Counted from the first letter of the stretch, positions 44,536 to 52,797 are shown. The stretch is DNA of 64,000 nucleotides from an uncultured Lachnospiraceae bacterium (GCA_910578645.1 CAJTQI010000003.1:248001-312000), one strand, 5' to 3'. Program-made: numbers and translations. The notes: a model not told the origin generated them from the letters alone.

Positions 44536-46647
44536 ATGTCAGAGGTAACAGACTATTTATATGGATACCTGCAAGAGCTTGACAGTTATATGAAAAGGCT
44601 CAACAGCAACAAGCTTTCTAAGAAAGACAGAAGAATTTTCATGGAGATGGGCGGCGAATATTATGACATTTTCCAACCACATTCCGAGTCTGCCAAGGAG
44701 ACAGAGAACAAGGGCGGAAATGATTTCCCGGACCAACTGCTGAAAGACATAGCAGATTTCAATGACAATATCATTAGCCAGGAAGCGGAAAGCAAAGAAG
44801 TTGCCAATACGCTCTATGACAAAATCACCGTATCTGCCAATGGATATATGGACAGGGCCAGAAGGATGGAACTGATGTATGAGACATTGCAAAGGGATAC
44901 GGAAATATTTCGCCTGTTGGACGAGCGAGCGCAGATGATGGAAGAATTGGTTGACCTTGACGTCAAGTTGTATGGGCGGATTGCAAATGAAACAATATCC
45001 CTTCTTGAAGTGGAGGACGTCCCATTCGTAGATAACAAGATTGCTGAACTGCACCAACGGGCGGAAGCGCAAGTTGCGCAAGAACGGGATTTCCGCGAGG
45101 CGGAAGTGGACGGGCAGGCAGAAAGTGCAGCAACGGTGCAGGCAGATAAAGGTAGCCTGGGTAAACAAGAGGAGGCAGGACAGGAAAAGCGCATTATAGA
45201 CGGTGAAGAACTCAGCCAAATGTTAACAGTCCATACAAAGAAGTCGGGAAAAGAGGAGACATTGGATTTATCTGGCTGTATTATTTCAGGATATGTATTT
45301 AAGGGCGATTTGAGCAATATATCGTTTGAACACGCTGAGCTGAGGAACTGTGAATTTAGAATGACAAAAGCGTCCCATGTAAGCATGAAGAATGCTTTCA
45401 TCAAAAACTGTAGTTTTGTCCAAGCGGATTTTTTGCAGTGCGATTTCAATAATGCGGATTTTGATAATGCAAAGATGCGCGGTGGCATGCTCCAGGAGTG
45501 TGCATTTGATGGGGCGTACCTGAACCGTGCCCAAATAGAAAATGCATTATTCTGGAAAACATCTTTTTCTGATACGCGCATACGGGAATGCGGGTTAGAG
45601 GGAAACATTTTCCATGAATGCGGGAGCCCGGAACATACAGTGAGGATAGAACAGTCTTCCATGTCCAGGGAAGAATATGACGCATATGAAAAACATGTCA
45701 AAGAAATGCTTGGCAATGATGGCTGTAAGTATTCCTGGAGCATAAGCAGCATTAACCATGAAAACCATGAGGCAGAGTTGGCGATTCGGGTTTCCAGGGA
45801 GGGAGAAATCGTAGAAGAGGAAAGATGTACCGCTTTGCTTGACCCTGATACTTATGCAGTACTGCATGTTGATACACGGAACCGGAATGACTCCCTTGTC
45901 AGAATGTTTATTCCGGAAATTGACAATGCGGTCCGAGGCGAATTGCAGAACAGGCCTATAGAAAAAGATGAGCAACATACCCGAAAACAGCCGCCGATGT
46001 TTAAAGCAATATACTATGAAAGCTCAAAGCCAAAGGTAATTTATGCCGGGACCAGGGAGGCTGCTTTACAAAAGACAAAGGACAAGAACCCTCAGTGTGG
46101 CGGTAATACCAGATGCTATATTCAGGAGTGGGATAAAAATACGGATTCCTATAAACAGGAGGGAATCTATCTTATTACATCGGGCAGGGATATTACGCCT
46201 GTGGAACTAAAATTCCCGTATATGTCACGCGATGGGTTTACAAACGCAGTAAACGATATAAAAAAACTGGGCGCCAAGTTCAGTCCACAAAAAAAGCAAT
46301 GGTATGTCGAACGGGGTATCGGGGAGGAGGCCATTGGCCGCATTAATGAATGCCTTTCCAAACATGACGAAGCTATTTACTTAAAACTTCCATTTACGGA
46401 TTCAGAACAATTTAAGAGTACACTTAAACAGATAAAACAGGATGGTGCCTGTTATAATCCGGATAAAAAGCAGTGGTTTATAACGGAGAAAGAAGACAGA
46501 AATAAATTTCGTGACTATCTCCCACAGGATAAAAATTCCATACATAATAAATTAAACCAATATAAAGCACAAGAGCAGAGGCAGCAACCGTACAGCCGTA
46601 TGCTTAATGGCCACCGGAAAGAAGCACCAGAGCCAGGGCGCGCATAA
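44536..46647 (+). CDS. Pentapeptide-repeat protein with DUF5710-like C-terminal repeats
   Basis: 703 residues. Helical N-terminus (about 1-190), then a pentapeptide-repeat region about residues 235-360 (for example FLQCDFNNADFDNAKMRGGM, AYLNRAQIENALF). A middle domain follows, then two C-terminal copies of a motif (LKFPYMSRDGF...KKQWYVERG and LKLPFTDSEQ...KKQWFITEK) like DUF5710. Pentapeptide-repeat proteins such as Qnr and MfpA mimic B-form DNA and act on topoisomerases. Coupling to topB here suggests a functional link (inference). Confidence 0.75.
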   Translation: MSEVTDYLYGYLQELDSYMKRLNSNKLSKKDRRIFMEMGGEYYDIFQPHSESAKETENKGGNDFPDQLLKDIADFNDNIISQEAESKEVANTLYDKITVSANGYMDRARRMELMYETLQRDTEIFRLLDERAQMMEELVDLDVKLYGRIANETISLLEVEDVPFVDNKIAELHQRAEAQVAQERDFREAEVDGQAESAATVQADKGSLGKQEEAGQEKRIIDGEELSQMLTVHTKKSGKEETLDLSGCIISGYVFKGDLSNISFEHAELRNCEFRMTKASHVSMKNAFIKNCSFVQADFLQCDFNNADFDNAKMRGGMLQECAFDGAYLNRAQIENALFWKTSFSDTRIRECGLEGNIFHECGSPEHTVRIEQSSMSREEYDAYEKHVKEMLGNDGCKYSWSISSINHENHEAELAIRVSREGEIVEEERCTALLDPDTYAVLHVDTRNRNDSLVRMFIPEIDNAVRGELQNRPIEKDEQHTRKQPPMFKAIYYESSKPKVIYAGTREAALQKTKDKNPQCGGNTRCYIQEWDKNTDSYKQEGIYLITSGRDITPVELKFPYMSRDGFTNAVNDIKKLGAKFSPQKKQWYVERGIGEEAIGRINECLSKHDEAIYLKLPFTDSEQFKSTLKQIKQDGACYNPDKKQWFITEKEDRNKFRDYLPQDKNSIHNKLNQYKAQEQRQQPYSRMLNGHRKEAPEPGRA

Positions 46648-46663
46648 AAATATTATGGAACAT

Positions 46664-46703
46664 ATGGTGGAAACTGGATTAATTCGGGTTTCCACCATTG
46701 TTT
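46664..46703 (+). terminator. Terminator after the topB operon
   Basis: ATGGTGGAAAC (46664-46674) pairs perfectly with GTTTCCACCAT (46688-46698), followed by TGTTTTTG. Confidence 0.85.
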
Positions 46704-46755
46704 TTGTTTTGGGGAGTTTAGACAAGGAAGAGGCAGGAGGCAAGGAGGAAACCAC

Positions 46756-47097
46756 ATGGGAAAAGGGCAGTACCGCCTACGTGAAAAACAGCTTAATATC
46801 AGGCTGACAGAATATGAACACCAACTAATCAAGGAGCGCATGGAACAAACAGGCGCCAATTCACTCAGAGAGTTTATTATGGATGCAGCAATAAATGGCT
46901 TCCTGATTAAAGTTGACTATTCTGACATCAAGGAGCTTGCATATGAAATCAACCGTATTGGAAATAACATTAACCAGATAGCACACAAAGTCAACAGTGA
47001 CGGGGCTGTATATAAGCCCCAGATTGAAGAAATCCAGGCGGATGTAAATATGATTTGGAAAATGCTCCGTACAAAGTTTTACCAGATACCATTTTGA
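46756..47097 (+). CDS. mobC: MobC relaxosome accessory protein
   Basis: 113 residues. Ribbon-helix-helix-like N-terminus (LNIRLTEYEHQLIKERMEQTG) and the MobC signature RIGNNINQIAHKVN. MobC helps the relaxase open the origin of transfer. The relaxase gene follows about 550 bases later, past a toxin locus and a possible oriT. Confidence 0.88.
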   Translation: MGKGQYRLREKQLNIRLTEYEHQLIKERMEQTGANSLREFIMDAAINGFLIKVDYSDIKELAYEINRIGNNINQIAHKVNSDGAVYKPQIEEIQADVNMIWKMLRTKFYQIPF

Positions 47098-47136
47098 GAC
47101 TGTGACAGTAGCCTGGCAAAAGGAAATATGATATAT

Positions 47137-47165
47137 TACCGATATAGGCACCATGACAATATAAT
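47137..47165 (+). promoter_or_regulatory. Possible promoter of the 28-residue toxin gene
   Basis: TATAAT at 47160-47165 with a poor -35 (TACCGA) 17 bases upstream. The leader it would give contains CCTCCG (about 47200) able to pair with the AAGGAGG ribosome site, a usual feature of type I toxin mRNAs. Confidence 0.5.
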
Positions 47166-47236
47166 ATGCTTAACCGGGGAGCCGATAGGGTGTGAATACC
47201 TCCGTTCCGAGCCTTGAAGGAAAGGAGGCGTTTTCT

Positions 47237-47323
47237 ATGAGTACATATGAAGAATTTATGGTATTGCTTACTTTTGGAATACTTGTAGTTGCAATTTTGG
47301 AATATGTCAACCATAAAAAATAA
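47237..47323 (+). CDS. Small hydrophobic (holin-like) type I toxin
   Basis: 28 residues, MSTYEEFMVLLTFGILVVAI then LEYVNHKK: one membrane span with a short basic tail. AAAGGAGGCG at 47221-47230 is a strong ribosome site. This is the pattern of the putative holin-like toxins of Firmicutes type I toxin-antitoxin loci (TxpA/BsrG-like). The 3' end is overlapped by a minus-strand antisense RNA. Confidence 0.8.
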   Translation: MSTYEEFMVLLTFGILVVAILEYVNHKK

Positions 47324-47414
47324 CACCCCCGCTCCTGCAAAGTAAGGGTGTTATTTTTACCAATATTTTCGCCGGAAACGGATAGGTATACTCTATCGTA
47401 TCGGCTTCCTTGTT
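47313..47414 (-). ncRNA. Antisense antitoxin RNA of the 47.2-kb toxin
   Basis: Minus-strand promoter TTGAAA (47449-47444), 17-base spacer, TATAAT (47426-47421), a near-perfect sigma-A promoter with no gene behind it. Transcription would start near 47414 and end at the two-way terminator AATAACACCC/GGGTGTTATT (47319-47355), overlapping the toxin mRNA 3' end. About 100 nt. Confidence 0.75.
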
Positions 47415-47529
47415 AAGTATATTATATGCCATAGATGCTAACTTTTCAACCACAATTTGAAAATGCCCGGGTATGCCGATACAGGGCATTTCAATTATTG
47501 ACATTATAAAGGGGCGGGAAGCAAGAAGC

Positions 47530-47640
47530 TTTTGCCCTTATTTTTATGCGCAGGCCTGCATATGGAAGTTGCTGCTGATGCAGCACGCGGGCGGCGCGGC
47601 GAGTAGGGGAAGAAATCTTCCCTACTTGATTTTCGTAGAG
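47530..47640 (+). other. Candidate origin of transfer
   Basis: The GC-rich gap just before the relaxase gene contains AGTAGGG-G-AAGA (47602-47613) paired with TCTT-CCCTACT (47616-47626), then CTTGATTTTCGTAG. MOBP relaxases commonly nick beside such an inverted repeat, between mobC and the relaxase gene or next to it. No nick site can be proven by eye. Confidence 0.4.
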
Positions 47641-47651
47641 AGGAGGAAGGC

Positions 47652-49100
47652 ATGGCAACATCTAAAATTATAACAATTAAGCAGACACTGAAAAAGGCGA
47701 TTGATTATATTACCAATCCGGATAAAACAAATAATGGACAGCTTGTATATTCTTACGGCTGCTCTGTTCCCACGGCTGACATTGAAATGGAAATGACAGC
47801 CAGGCAGGGAAGTGGCAGGGGGAACAGGATTGCTTATCATTTAATACAGTCGTTTTCTCCAGATGACAATATCTCACCGAAAAAGGCACTAGAACTTGGC
47901 ATAGAGTTTGCCAAGAAAGTCACTGGTGGGAATTTTGAGTTTGTCGTTACAACACATACTGATAAAGACCATATCCATAACCATATCATATACAATTCAG
48001 TTGACTATGTGAACCATAGAAAATACCATTCCAACAAAAAAGATAAATACAGGATACGTGATATTAACGATGAAATCTGCAAAGCAAATGACCTTCCAGT
48101 GTTGCCTCAATATGATGGAAGGCGGAAATCCAAATATGAGAATATACATAAAAAGGAACAATCCGGATGGCGTGACAAATTGAAAAAATCCATAGACCAT
48201 ACAATTTCAATTTCGGCGTCATTTGATGATTTTCTGTTTGCATTAGAGATGGAAGGTTATGAGATTAAGAGGGGGAAACATATTGCATTCCGTGCGCCTG
48301 GCCAGGAGCGATTTATAAGAGCTAAAAGCATTGGTGACAGTTATACTGAAGAAGCGATTATTGAAAGAATTGAGAATAAAGATAAAGAGCCTGTCGTAAG
48401 GGAGAACCATAGTTCTGAGAATAATAACCGTGCTGTTTTGCAGAAGAAACAGAAAGAAAAACGGACAACATTTCCAAAACGTGTTAACCTCCTGGTGGAT
48501 ATATCGCGGAATATCAAGGCACAGCAGTCTAAGGGATATGAACAGGCATTGGTAAGAAGCAACATTAATACGCTTGTAAAAACAATGAATTTTCTCATTG
48601 AGCGCAAAATTACTACTCCGGATGATTTCCAGGCTTACGTAGATGGGAAGCTTGCAGAATATTCTTTTTATAAGAGAGACGTCCAAAAACTTGAAGAGAA
48701 GTTGTTTGACTTATCAGAGAAAATCAAGTTTACACAGAACTACAAGAAAAATGCACCTGTCTATTTTGAATCAAAGAGGGCGAAGAACCGGACGGAGTTT
48801 GCCAGGAATCATGGGAACCAGATTGCTATGTTCAAAGCATCAGAAATATATTTTGAACGGAAGAATTTAAATCCTAAAGAGCTGAGCCTTACGGAACTTT
48901 TTGAAGAATATAAACGGCTGAAAGAAGAAAAAACACAGATGGGAAAGCGGAGCAATTCACTAAAAGGTGAATTAAGCGAGTTAGACAGGGTGGCACAGAA
49001 TATTGAAAAAGCACTTGGTGTACACTTTGAAGGGAATGCCGTATTTCCGAACACAAAAAGGAAGGAAAGGAAGAGCAGGGAGGAAGATGTACAAAAATAG
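47652..49100 (+). CDS. MOBP-type relaxase
   Basis: 482 residues. Relaxase domain about 1-200 with the three-histidine motif in THTDKDHIHNHIIYNSV (about residues 101-117); a catalytic tyrosine is likely in the N-terminal YITNPDKT region. The C-terminal half is helical and charged. Nicks one strand at oriT and pilots it into the recipient. GAGGAGG lies before the ATG. Followed at once by a dense hairpin cluster. Confidence 0.9.
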   Translation: MATSKIITIKQTLKKAIDYITNPDKTNNGQLVYSYGCSVPTADIEMEMTARQGSGRGNRIAYHLIQSFSPDDNISPKKALELGIEFAKKVTGGNFEFVVTTHTDKDHIHNHIIYNSVDYVNHRKYHSNKKDKYRIRDINDEICKANDLPVLPQYDGRRKSKYENIHKKEQSGWRDKLKKSIDHTISISASFDDFLFALEMEGYEIKRGKHIAFRAPGQERFIRAKSIGDSYTEEAIIERIENKDKEPVVRENHSSENNNRAVLQKKQKEKRTTFPKRVNLLVDISRNIKAQQSKGYEQALVRSNINTLVKTMNFLIERKITTPDDFQAYVDGKLAEYSFYKRDVQKLEEKLFDLSEKIKFTQNYKKNAPVYFESKRAKNRTEFARNHGNQIAMFKASEIYFERKNLNPKELSLTELFEEYKRLKEEKTQMGKRSNSLKGELSELDRVAQNIEKALGVHFEGNAVFPNTKRKERKSREEDVQK

Positions 49101-49300
49101 TGTTTTAATCCGTATAGACGGATTTGTGTAAAACACAAAATGCCGCGTGCGGCAGGAAAAGGGGTTTGGGGATATCCCCAACAAGCAGCAAATGGCTAGC
49201 CATTTGCGTTGCTTGCTATTCCACGGAAATGGTGATTTCCGTGGTGTGTTTTAGCCCGCATAGGCGGGCTGATTAAAACACGAAATGCCGTCTTCGGCAT
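49101..49300. repeat. Cluster of seven hairpins downstream of the relaxase
   Basis: Within 200 bases: TGTTTTA-ATCCG/CGGAT-TAAAACA (49101-49135); TGCCG/CGGCA (49141-49154); TTGGGGATATCCCCAA (49166-49181); CAAATGGCTAGCCATTTG (49189-49206) inside CAAGCA/TGCTTG; CCACGGAAAT/ATTTCCGTGG (49221-49244); GTGTTTTA-GCCCGC/GCGGGC-TAAAACAC (49246-49281); ATGCCG/CGGCAT (49285-49300). The first and last pairs of hairpins form two homologous units (TGTTTTA-stem-TAAAACAC-AAATGCCG-CGGCA). No coding frame. A single-strand origin, part of oriT, or a structured RNA are possible. Confidence 0.85.
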
Positions 49301-49596
49301 TATACGTTGCAGTGAAGGTTGTCATTACCATTATTGAGAGACAAAGTAGTGTATGGTAATATAAACATAAAAAAATATATGGATAGTGATTGAAGAAAAC
49401 GGGTAGCGAATATGAAAACAAGGTAGCAGAAATATCAGGAAAATTTGTGGCGTTTGTACAACAGATGCGAAAAAACGATAACGGCAAGAGGACAGGATTC
49501 AGAAATGCGCTACCTCCCGACTTGTAAAATCGGGAGGCGTATGGTAGTATGAAGATACGAAACCGGAAGGAAAAGTAGGTGGGAAGATTGACAGTG
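49301..49596 (+). other. Intergenic region before the intact Rpn gene
   Basis: No gene seen. It contains a CTCCCGA/TCGGGAG hairpin near 49515-49540 flanked by CTACC/GGTAG. Confidence 0.4.
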
Positions 49597-50391
49597 ATGG
49601 AACAGATAAACCAGAAACATCAGGAAGATTTACAGAGGCTAAGGGGCTTTCGCCTGCTTGATGATGATTTCCTCACAAAGTGTTTTGAGGGAGATACGGT
49701 AAGCATAGAACTGGTATTACAGATTGTACTGGAAAAGCCGGATTTAAAGGTGCTGGACGTCCGTACCCAGGTATTTGTGGAGAACCTGTTGAACCGTTCA
49801 GTGAGGCTGGATATCCTGGCTACGGACAGCACAGGGGCGAAACTGAATGTGGAAGTACAGCGCTCCGACAAAGGAGCCGGGAGAAAAAGGGCAAGGTACA
49901 ACAGCAGCATGATGGACGCAAACCTTTTGAAAAAAGGCGAGGGCTTCGACAAGCTGCCGGAAACGTGGGTAATTTTTATTACAGAGAATGACGTAATGGG
50001 AAAAGGGTTGCCGCTTTATCCGATTGAGCGGTGCTTTTTAGGAACCGGGGAAAGATTTGAGGACGGTTCGCATATACTGTATGTAAACGGCGCTTACCGT
50101 GGAGATACGCCAATCGGGAAGTTAATGCACGACTTCTCCTGCACAGACGCAGCGGATATGTACTATGAGACATTGGCAGACAGAGTGAGATTTTTTAAAG
50201 AGAGCAAGGAGGGAATCGAAATCATGTGCCGGGCTATGGAAGATATGAGAAACCAGACATTAAAAGAAGGAATGATAAATGTTGCAAAGAAAATGCTAGA
50301 AGATGGAACAATAACGCTTGAAAAGATTGCGGAATTTGTTGGCCTTTCAGTTGACGAAGTGAGAAAATTGAAAACAGACCAGGATATATAA
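49597..50391 (+). CDS. Rpn-family recombination-promoting nuclease / PD-(D/E)XK transposase-like protein (intact)
   Basis: 264 residues from the ATG at 49597 (MEQINQKHQE); the frame is open further upstream to 49579, so the start is uncertain. RLLDDDFLTKCFEGD, then the nuclease core RLDILATDSTGAKLNVEVQRSD, giving D and E-x-Q residues as usual for this family, and a C-terminal DNA-binding-like tail (LEKIAEFVGLSVDEVRKL). Rpn proteins nick DNA and raise recombination. It belongs to the same broad family as remnants A-C, but diverges from them in sequence. It ends at its own terminator (50404-50445). Confidence 0.85.
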   Translation: MEQINQKHQEDLQRLRGFRLLDDDFLTKCFEGDTVSIELVLQIVLEKPDLKVLDVRTQVFVENLLNRSVRLDILATDSTGAKLNVEVQRSDKGAGRKRARYNSSMMDANLLKKGEGFDKLPETWVIFITENDVMGKGLPLYPIERCFLGTGERFEDGSHILYVNGAYRGDTPIGKLMHDFSCTDAADMYYETLADRVRFFKESKEGIEIMCRAMEDMRNQTLKEGMINVAKKMLEDGTITLEKIAEFVGLSVDEVRKLKTDQDI

Positions 50392-50403
50392 ATGGTACTA
50401 ATG

Positions 50404-50445
50404 AGCCGGGAATCTAAAAACAGGTTCCTGGCCTTATTTTTTACT
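50404..50445 (+). terminator. Terminator of the intact Rpn gene
   Basis: GCCGGGAATC pairs with GGTTCCTGGC (G-T pairs included), followed by TTATTTTTT. Confidence 0.7.
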
Positions 50446-50550
50446 CTGAAATGTAAATTTTTTGTGAAGTTGATTAAAAAGCCCTTTACAAAACGTCTCT
50501 GGCATTCCGCGCGTGGTGGCTGCGATATTTGTCCTAATGAAAAGCTATTC

Positions 50551-50579
50551 TTGAATTAAATTGGAAGATATGTTATATT
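50551..50579 (+). promoter_or_regulatory. Promoter of the second antisense RNA
   Basis: TTGAAT at 50551-50556, a 17-base spacer, TATATT at 50574-50579. No protein gene follows on this strand until 51146. Confidence 0.7.
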
Positions 50580-50585
50580 ATAAAA

Positions 50586-50676
50586 AAGGGAAAGCCAGAG
50601 AAGCGGCTCTATCCTTCATAGTTTAAGCTAAATTTTCATTTGGCCGTCACTATTGCGAGTAGTGGCGGCTATTTTC
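50586..50676 (+). ncRNA. Antisense antitoxin RNA of the 50.7-kb toxin
   Basis: Would start near 50586 and end at the hairpin GCCGTCACT (50643-50651) / AGTGGCGGC (50661-50669) plus TATTTT. The hairpin overlaps the last codons of the minus-strand toxin, giving 3'-3' overlap as in txpA/RatA-type loci. Confidence 0.7.
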
Positions 50677-50761
50677 GTTTATCCTTGAAAATCTTGTAGC
50701 ACAGACTTACAAGGGCAACAATGAATATACAAAACTGAAATAGGTCAGAATATGTAATCAT
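50669..50761 (-). CDS. Small hydrophobic (holin-like) type I toxin, second copy
   Basis: 30 residues, MITYSDLFQFCIFIVALVSL then CYKIFKDKRK: one membrane span and a strongly basic tail. GAAAGGAGGGCG lies upstream. The leader contains GGAGGGGCTAACCCTCC, whose CCCTCC arm can also pair with the ribosome site. Same class as the gene at 47237 but on the other strand. Promoter TTGTTG-17-TATACT on the minus strand near 50860-50895. Confidence 0.8.
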   Translation of the reverse strand: MITYSDLFQFCIFIVALVSLCYKIFKDKRK

Positions 50762-51145
50762 TGGCAACGCCCTCCTTTCTTTCGTCTGGAGGGTTAGCCC
50801 CTCCGATAGAACAAGAAGGGTAAAGCCGCCTTTGGCTCTCTGGTTTCCCATGCATAAAAGTATATCATAAGTGTATCTGTCCAACAAGCGATAAGGAGAT
50901 TATTGAAAATATCCAAATTAATAGAAATAATTGTAAGTATTCTTACTATTATATTTTAAAACAATTGTCGTAATTAGTAGAATTTGGTATAATGACAAAT
51001 AGCAATAAAAAGCCTATGAGTAAAGATTGGGCTGTCGTTGATAATTGGAGTTATTGCATTTCCTATTGTAAATATTTTTTATTTAACTATAATTATACGG
51101 TCATTGACTATGAAAAGTAGAAAAGGAATAGAATGAGGGGATAAT
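50762..51145. other. Region between the second toxin and the J-domain membrane protein
   Basis: Holds the toxin leader and promoter (minus strand). On the plus strand, about 51031-51135 reads a hydrophobic stretch (LSLIIGVIAFPIVNIFYLTI...) without a good start, possibly the tail of a lost membrane protein. Confidence 0.35.
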
Positions 51146-52312
51146 ATGAATAGTAATTTGACAGAAATGAGAGATTTCATTTTAGATTATAATCTTGTTA
51201 ATGGGAGTATAGGATTTGTCGTTATAGAAACTGCTATTATAGCACTTATTATTGGGAGTTCAACAAAAGACATAGGATGGGGGATTGGGTCGTTTATTAT
51301 CATGCTTTTATTATATGGAGTGCCTTTAATTGGTGGTATATTTGCACTTGTGTTTTCTTTTGTTGAGGCAATTGTAATAGGAGCGATAGTATCAATATTA
51401 GGTACGTCTCTTGGATGGTCATATTTTATTGGGATAATTGCCTTTGTTTTGCTAACCAATATGCATAGAATATTTGGAGCGGTAGATAATCCTGTACTAT
51501 TTGGTTATTCTTATCTGATTTTTAATGATATTTTAATCAATGGTATTCTTTATATTTTGTATGGAAAGGTTTCGCTAGTTATATTTGTGTTTGTCACAGT
51601 ACTAATTGTTGCATTTATTCCAGTATTAAGGATTGCAGAACTCATAGTGTTAGGATTGGGGACAACTGTATTTGTATATTTAGGTACATATACTTTCTTG
51701 GGAATATGGTGGCAAGCACTTCTTATAGCAGGATTCGTACTGATATATTCAGGGTATTCATATTATTGCGCTTATGTTGGTGTAGATTATGTTGGAATGG
51801 TACAATCACGAAAAAAACAAAAGATGCAAGCAGAAAATGCCAATAAATTTTCACAAATCAAATGGAAATTATATAATCAATATCCAGAATTAGAAAAGAA
51901 CTATTATTATTTCCATACAGAAGTTTGCAGAACTGACTTTGCGAAAATGCAATTTGATTATGATTGGAATAACTATTTAAAGTACTTAGACGAAACAGCA
52001 GATTTAATTTCTTTTAATGATTTTTTTGAACAAAAGAAATTGTATAGGTCAAGCCATTATAACAGTGATTTTGCGCGAAAACATTCAGAATGGAATGAGT
52101 CAAATCCATTTGAGTCATCAAAGGCTAATGAAGGAAGTAAAAAAAGTTCAAGTACATATTTTGTAGGGGTTGATAGTTTAGAATCTTTAAAGAAGCGCTA
52201 TGATGATTTGTTGAGAATTTATCATCCAAATGGCCAGAATGGAGATACAGTAGTAGCTGAAAAAATACAACAGGAATATGAAGAGTTACTAAAGAAATTT
52301 GAAGAGCTATAG
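51146..52312 (+). CDS. Multi-span membrane protein with degenerate C-terminal J domain
   Basis: 388 residues. Seven or more hydrophobic segments in the first 230 residues, a hydrophilic cytosolic part, and a C-terminal DnaJ-like domain (YFVGVDSLESLKKRYDDLLR then IYHPNGQNG...AEKIQQEYEELLKKF). The HPD tripeptide that activates Hsp70 reads HPN, so chaperone stimulation is doubtful. AT content is higher than in the neighbours, suggesting separate acquisition as cargo. Function unknown. Confidence 0.7.
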   Translation: MNSNLTEMRDFILDYNLVNGSIGFVVIETAIIALIIGSSTKDIGWGIGSFIIMLLLYGVPLIGGIFALVFSFVEAIVIGAIVSILGTSLGWSYFIGIIAFVLLTNMHRIFGAVDNPVLFGYSYLIFNDILINGILYILYGKVSLVIFVFVTVLIVAFIPVLRIAELIVLGLGTTVFVYLGTYTFLGIWWQALLIAGFVLIYSGYSYYCAYVGVDYVGMVQSRKKQKMQAENANKFSQIKWKLYNQYPELEKNYYYFHTEVCRTDFAKMQFDYDWNNYLKYLDETADLISFNDFFEQKKLYRSSHYNSDFARKHSEWNESNPFESSKANEGSKKSSSTYFVGVDSLESLKKRYDDLLRIYHPNGQNGDTVVAEKIQQEYEELLKKFEEL

Positions 52313-52347
52313 CATAGCAAATTGGACAAGGGAAGTTTATTTAATAG

Positions 52348-52385
52348 GGTAAGAATATTCATGACAGTATATGAATATTTTTACC
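52348..52385. terminator. Two-way terminator
   Basis: GGTAAGAATATTCAT (52348-52362) pairs with ATGAATATTTTTACC (52371-52385), one G-T pair, between convergent transcription units. Confidence 0.65.
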
Positions 52386-52425
52386 TTTTATAATGTGTCT
52401 TAATCCAAAAGGGTTGAATATTATG

Positions 52426-52596
52426 CTAACTTATTATTTGAGTTATATTCTGAAGGGATAGATGTTTCTTTTTGAGTATGTCATATTTATAGTTTAGAAT
52501 ATGAACAATTTCCTCATAACTATCATTGGGAAGTGAATGAAGCTTTTTTAAGATATCCATATTTATGGAGGAAATCTCACATTCATGTGGTTTCAT
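52426..52596 (-). CDS. Possible small protein
   Basis: 56 codons (MKPHECEISSINMDILKKLH...). Helical and lysine-rich; no convincing ribosome site. May be a remnant downstream of the XRE genes. Confidence 0.3.
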   Translation of the reverse strand: MKPHECEISSINMDILKKLHSLPNDSYEEIVHILNYKYDILKKKHLSLQNITQIIS

Positions 52597-52650
52597 CTGG
52601 TCTGATAATCCAACTATTTTGTGTTTTTATAGCAACATCATTCATAAAAT

Positions 52651-52797
52651 CTATTCCAAAACATGTTTCACCTCCAGAAGGCACATGAACATAATTTTGT
52701 TGTGGTCAGATAATTGGTGAAATAGTTGTAGCCATTCCTTTTCGTTTATTTGGAGCTCTGGAACTTTTTTTCTTCCAATAAGAGAAAATCAGTAGTG
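52651..52797 (-). pseudogene. Fragment resembling the tail of an XRE regulator
   Basis: The minus-strand frame reads SLIGRKKVPELQINEKEWLQ, LFHQLSDHNKIMFMCLLEV, ending at a TAG (52651). It resembles the C-terminal helix pair of XRE regulators, without a helix-turn-helix or start. Confidence 0.3.

Noticed and set aside
49101..49300. CRISPR array
   Set aside because: The repeats are separate palindromes of different sequence and spacing. Only one unit recurs twice, and there are no cas genes.
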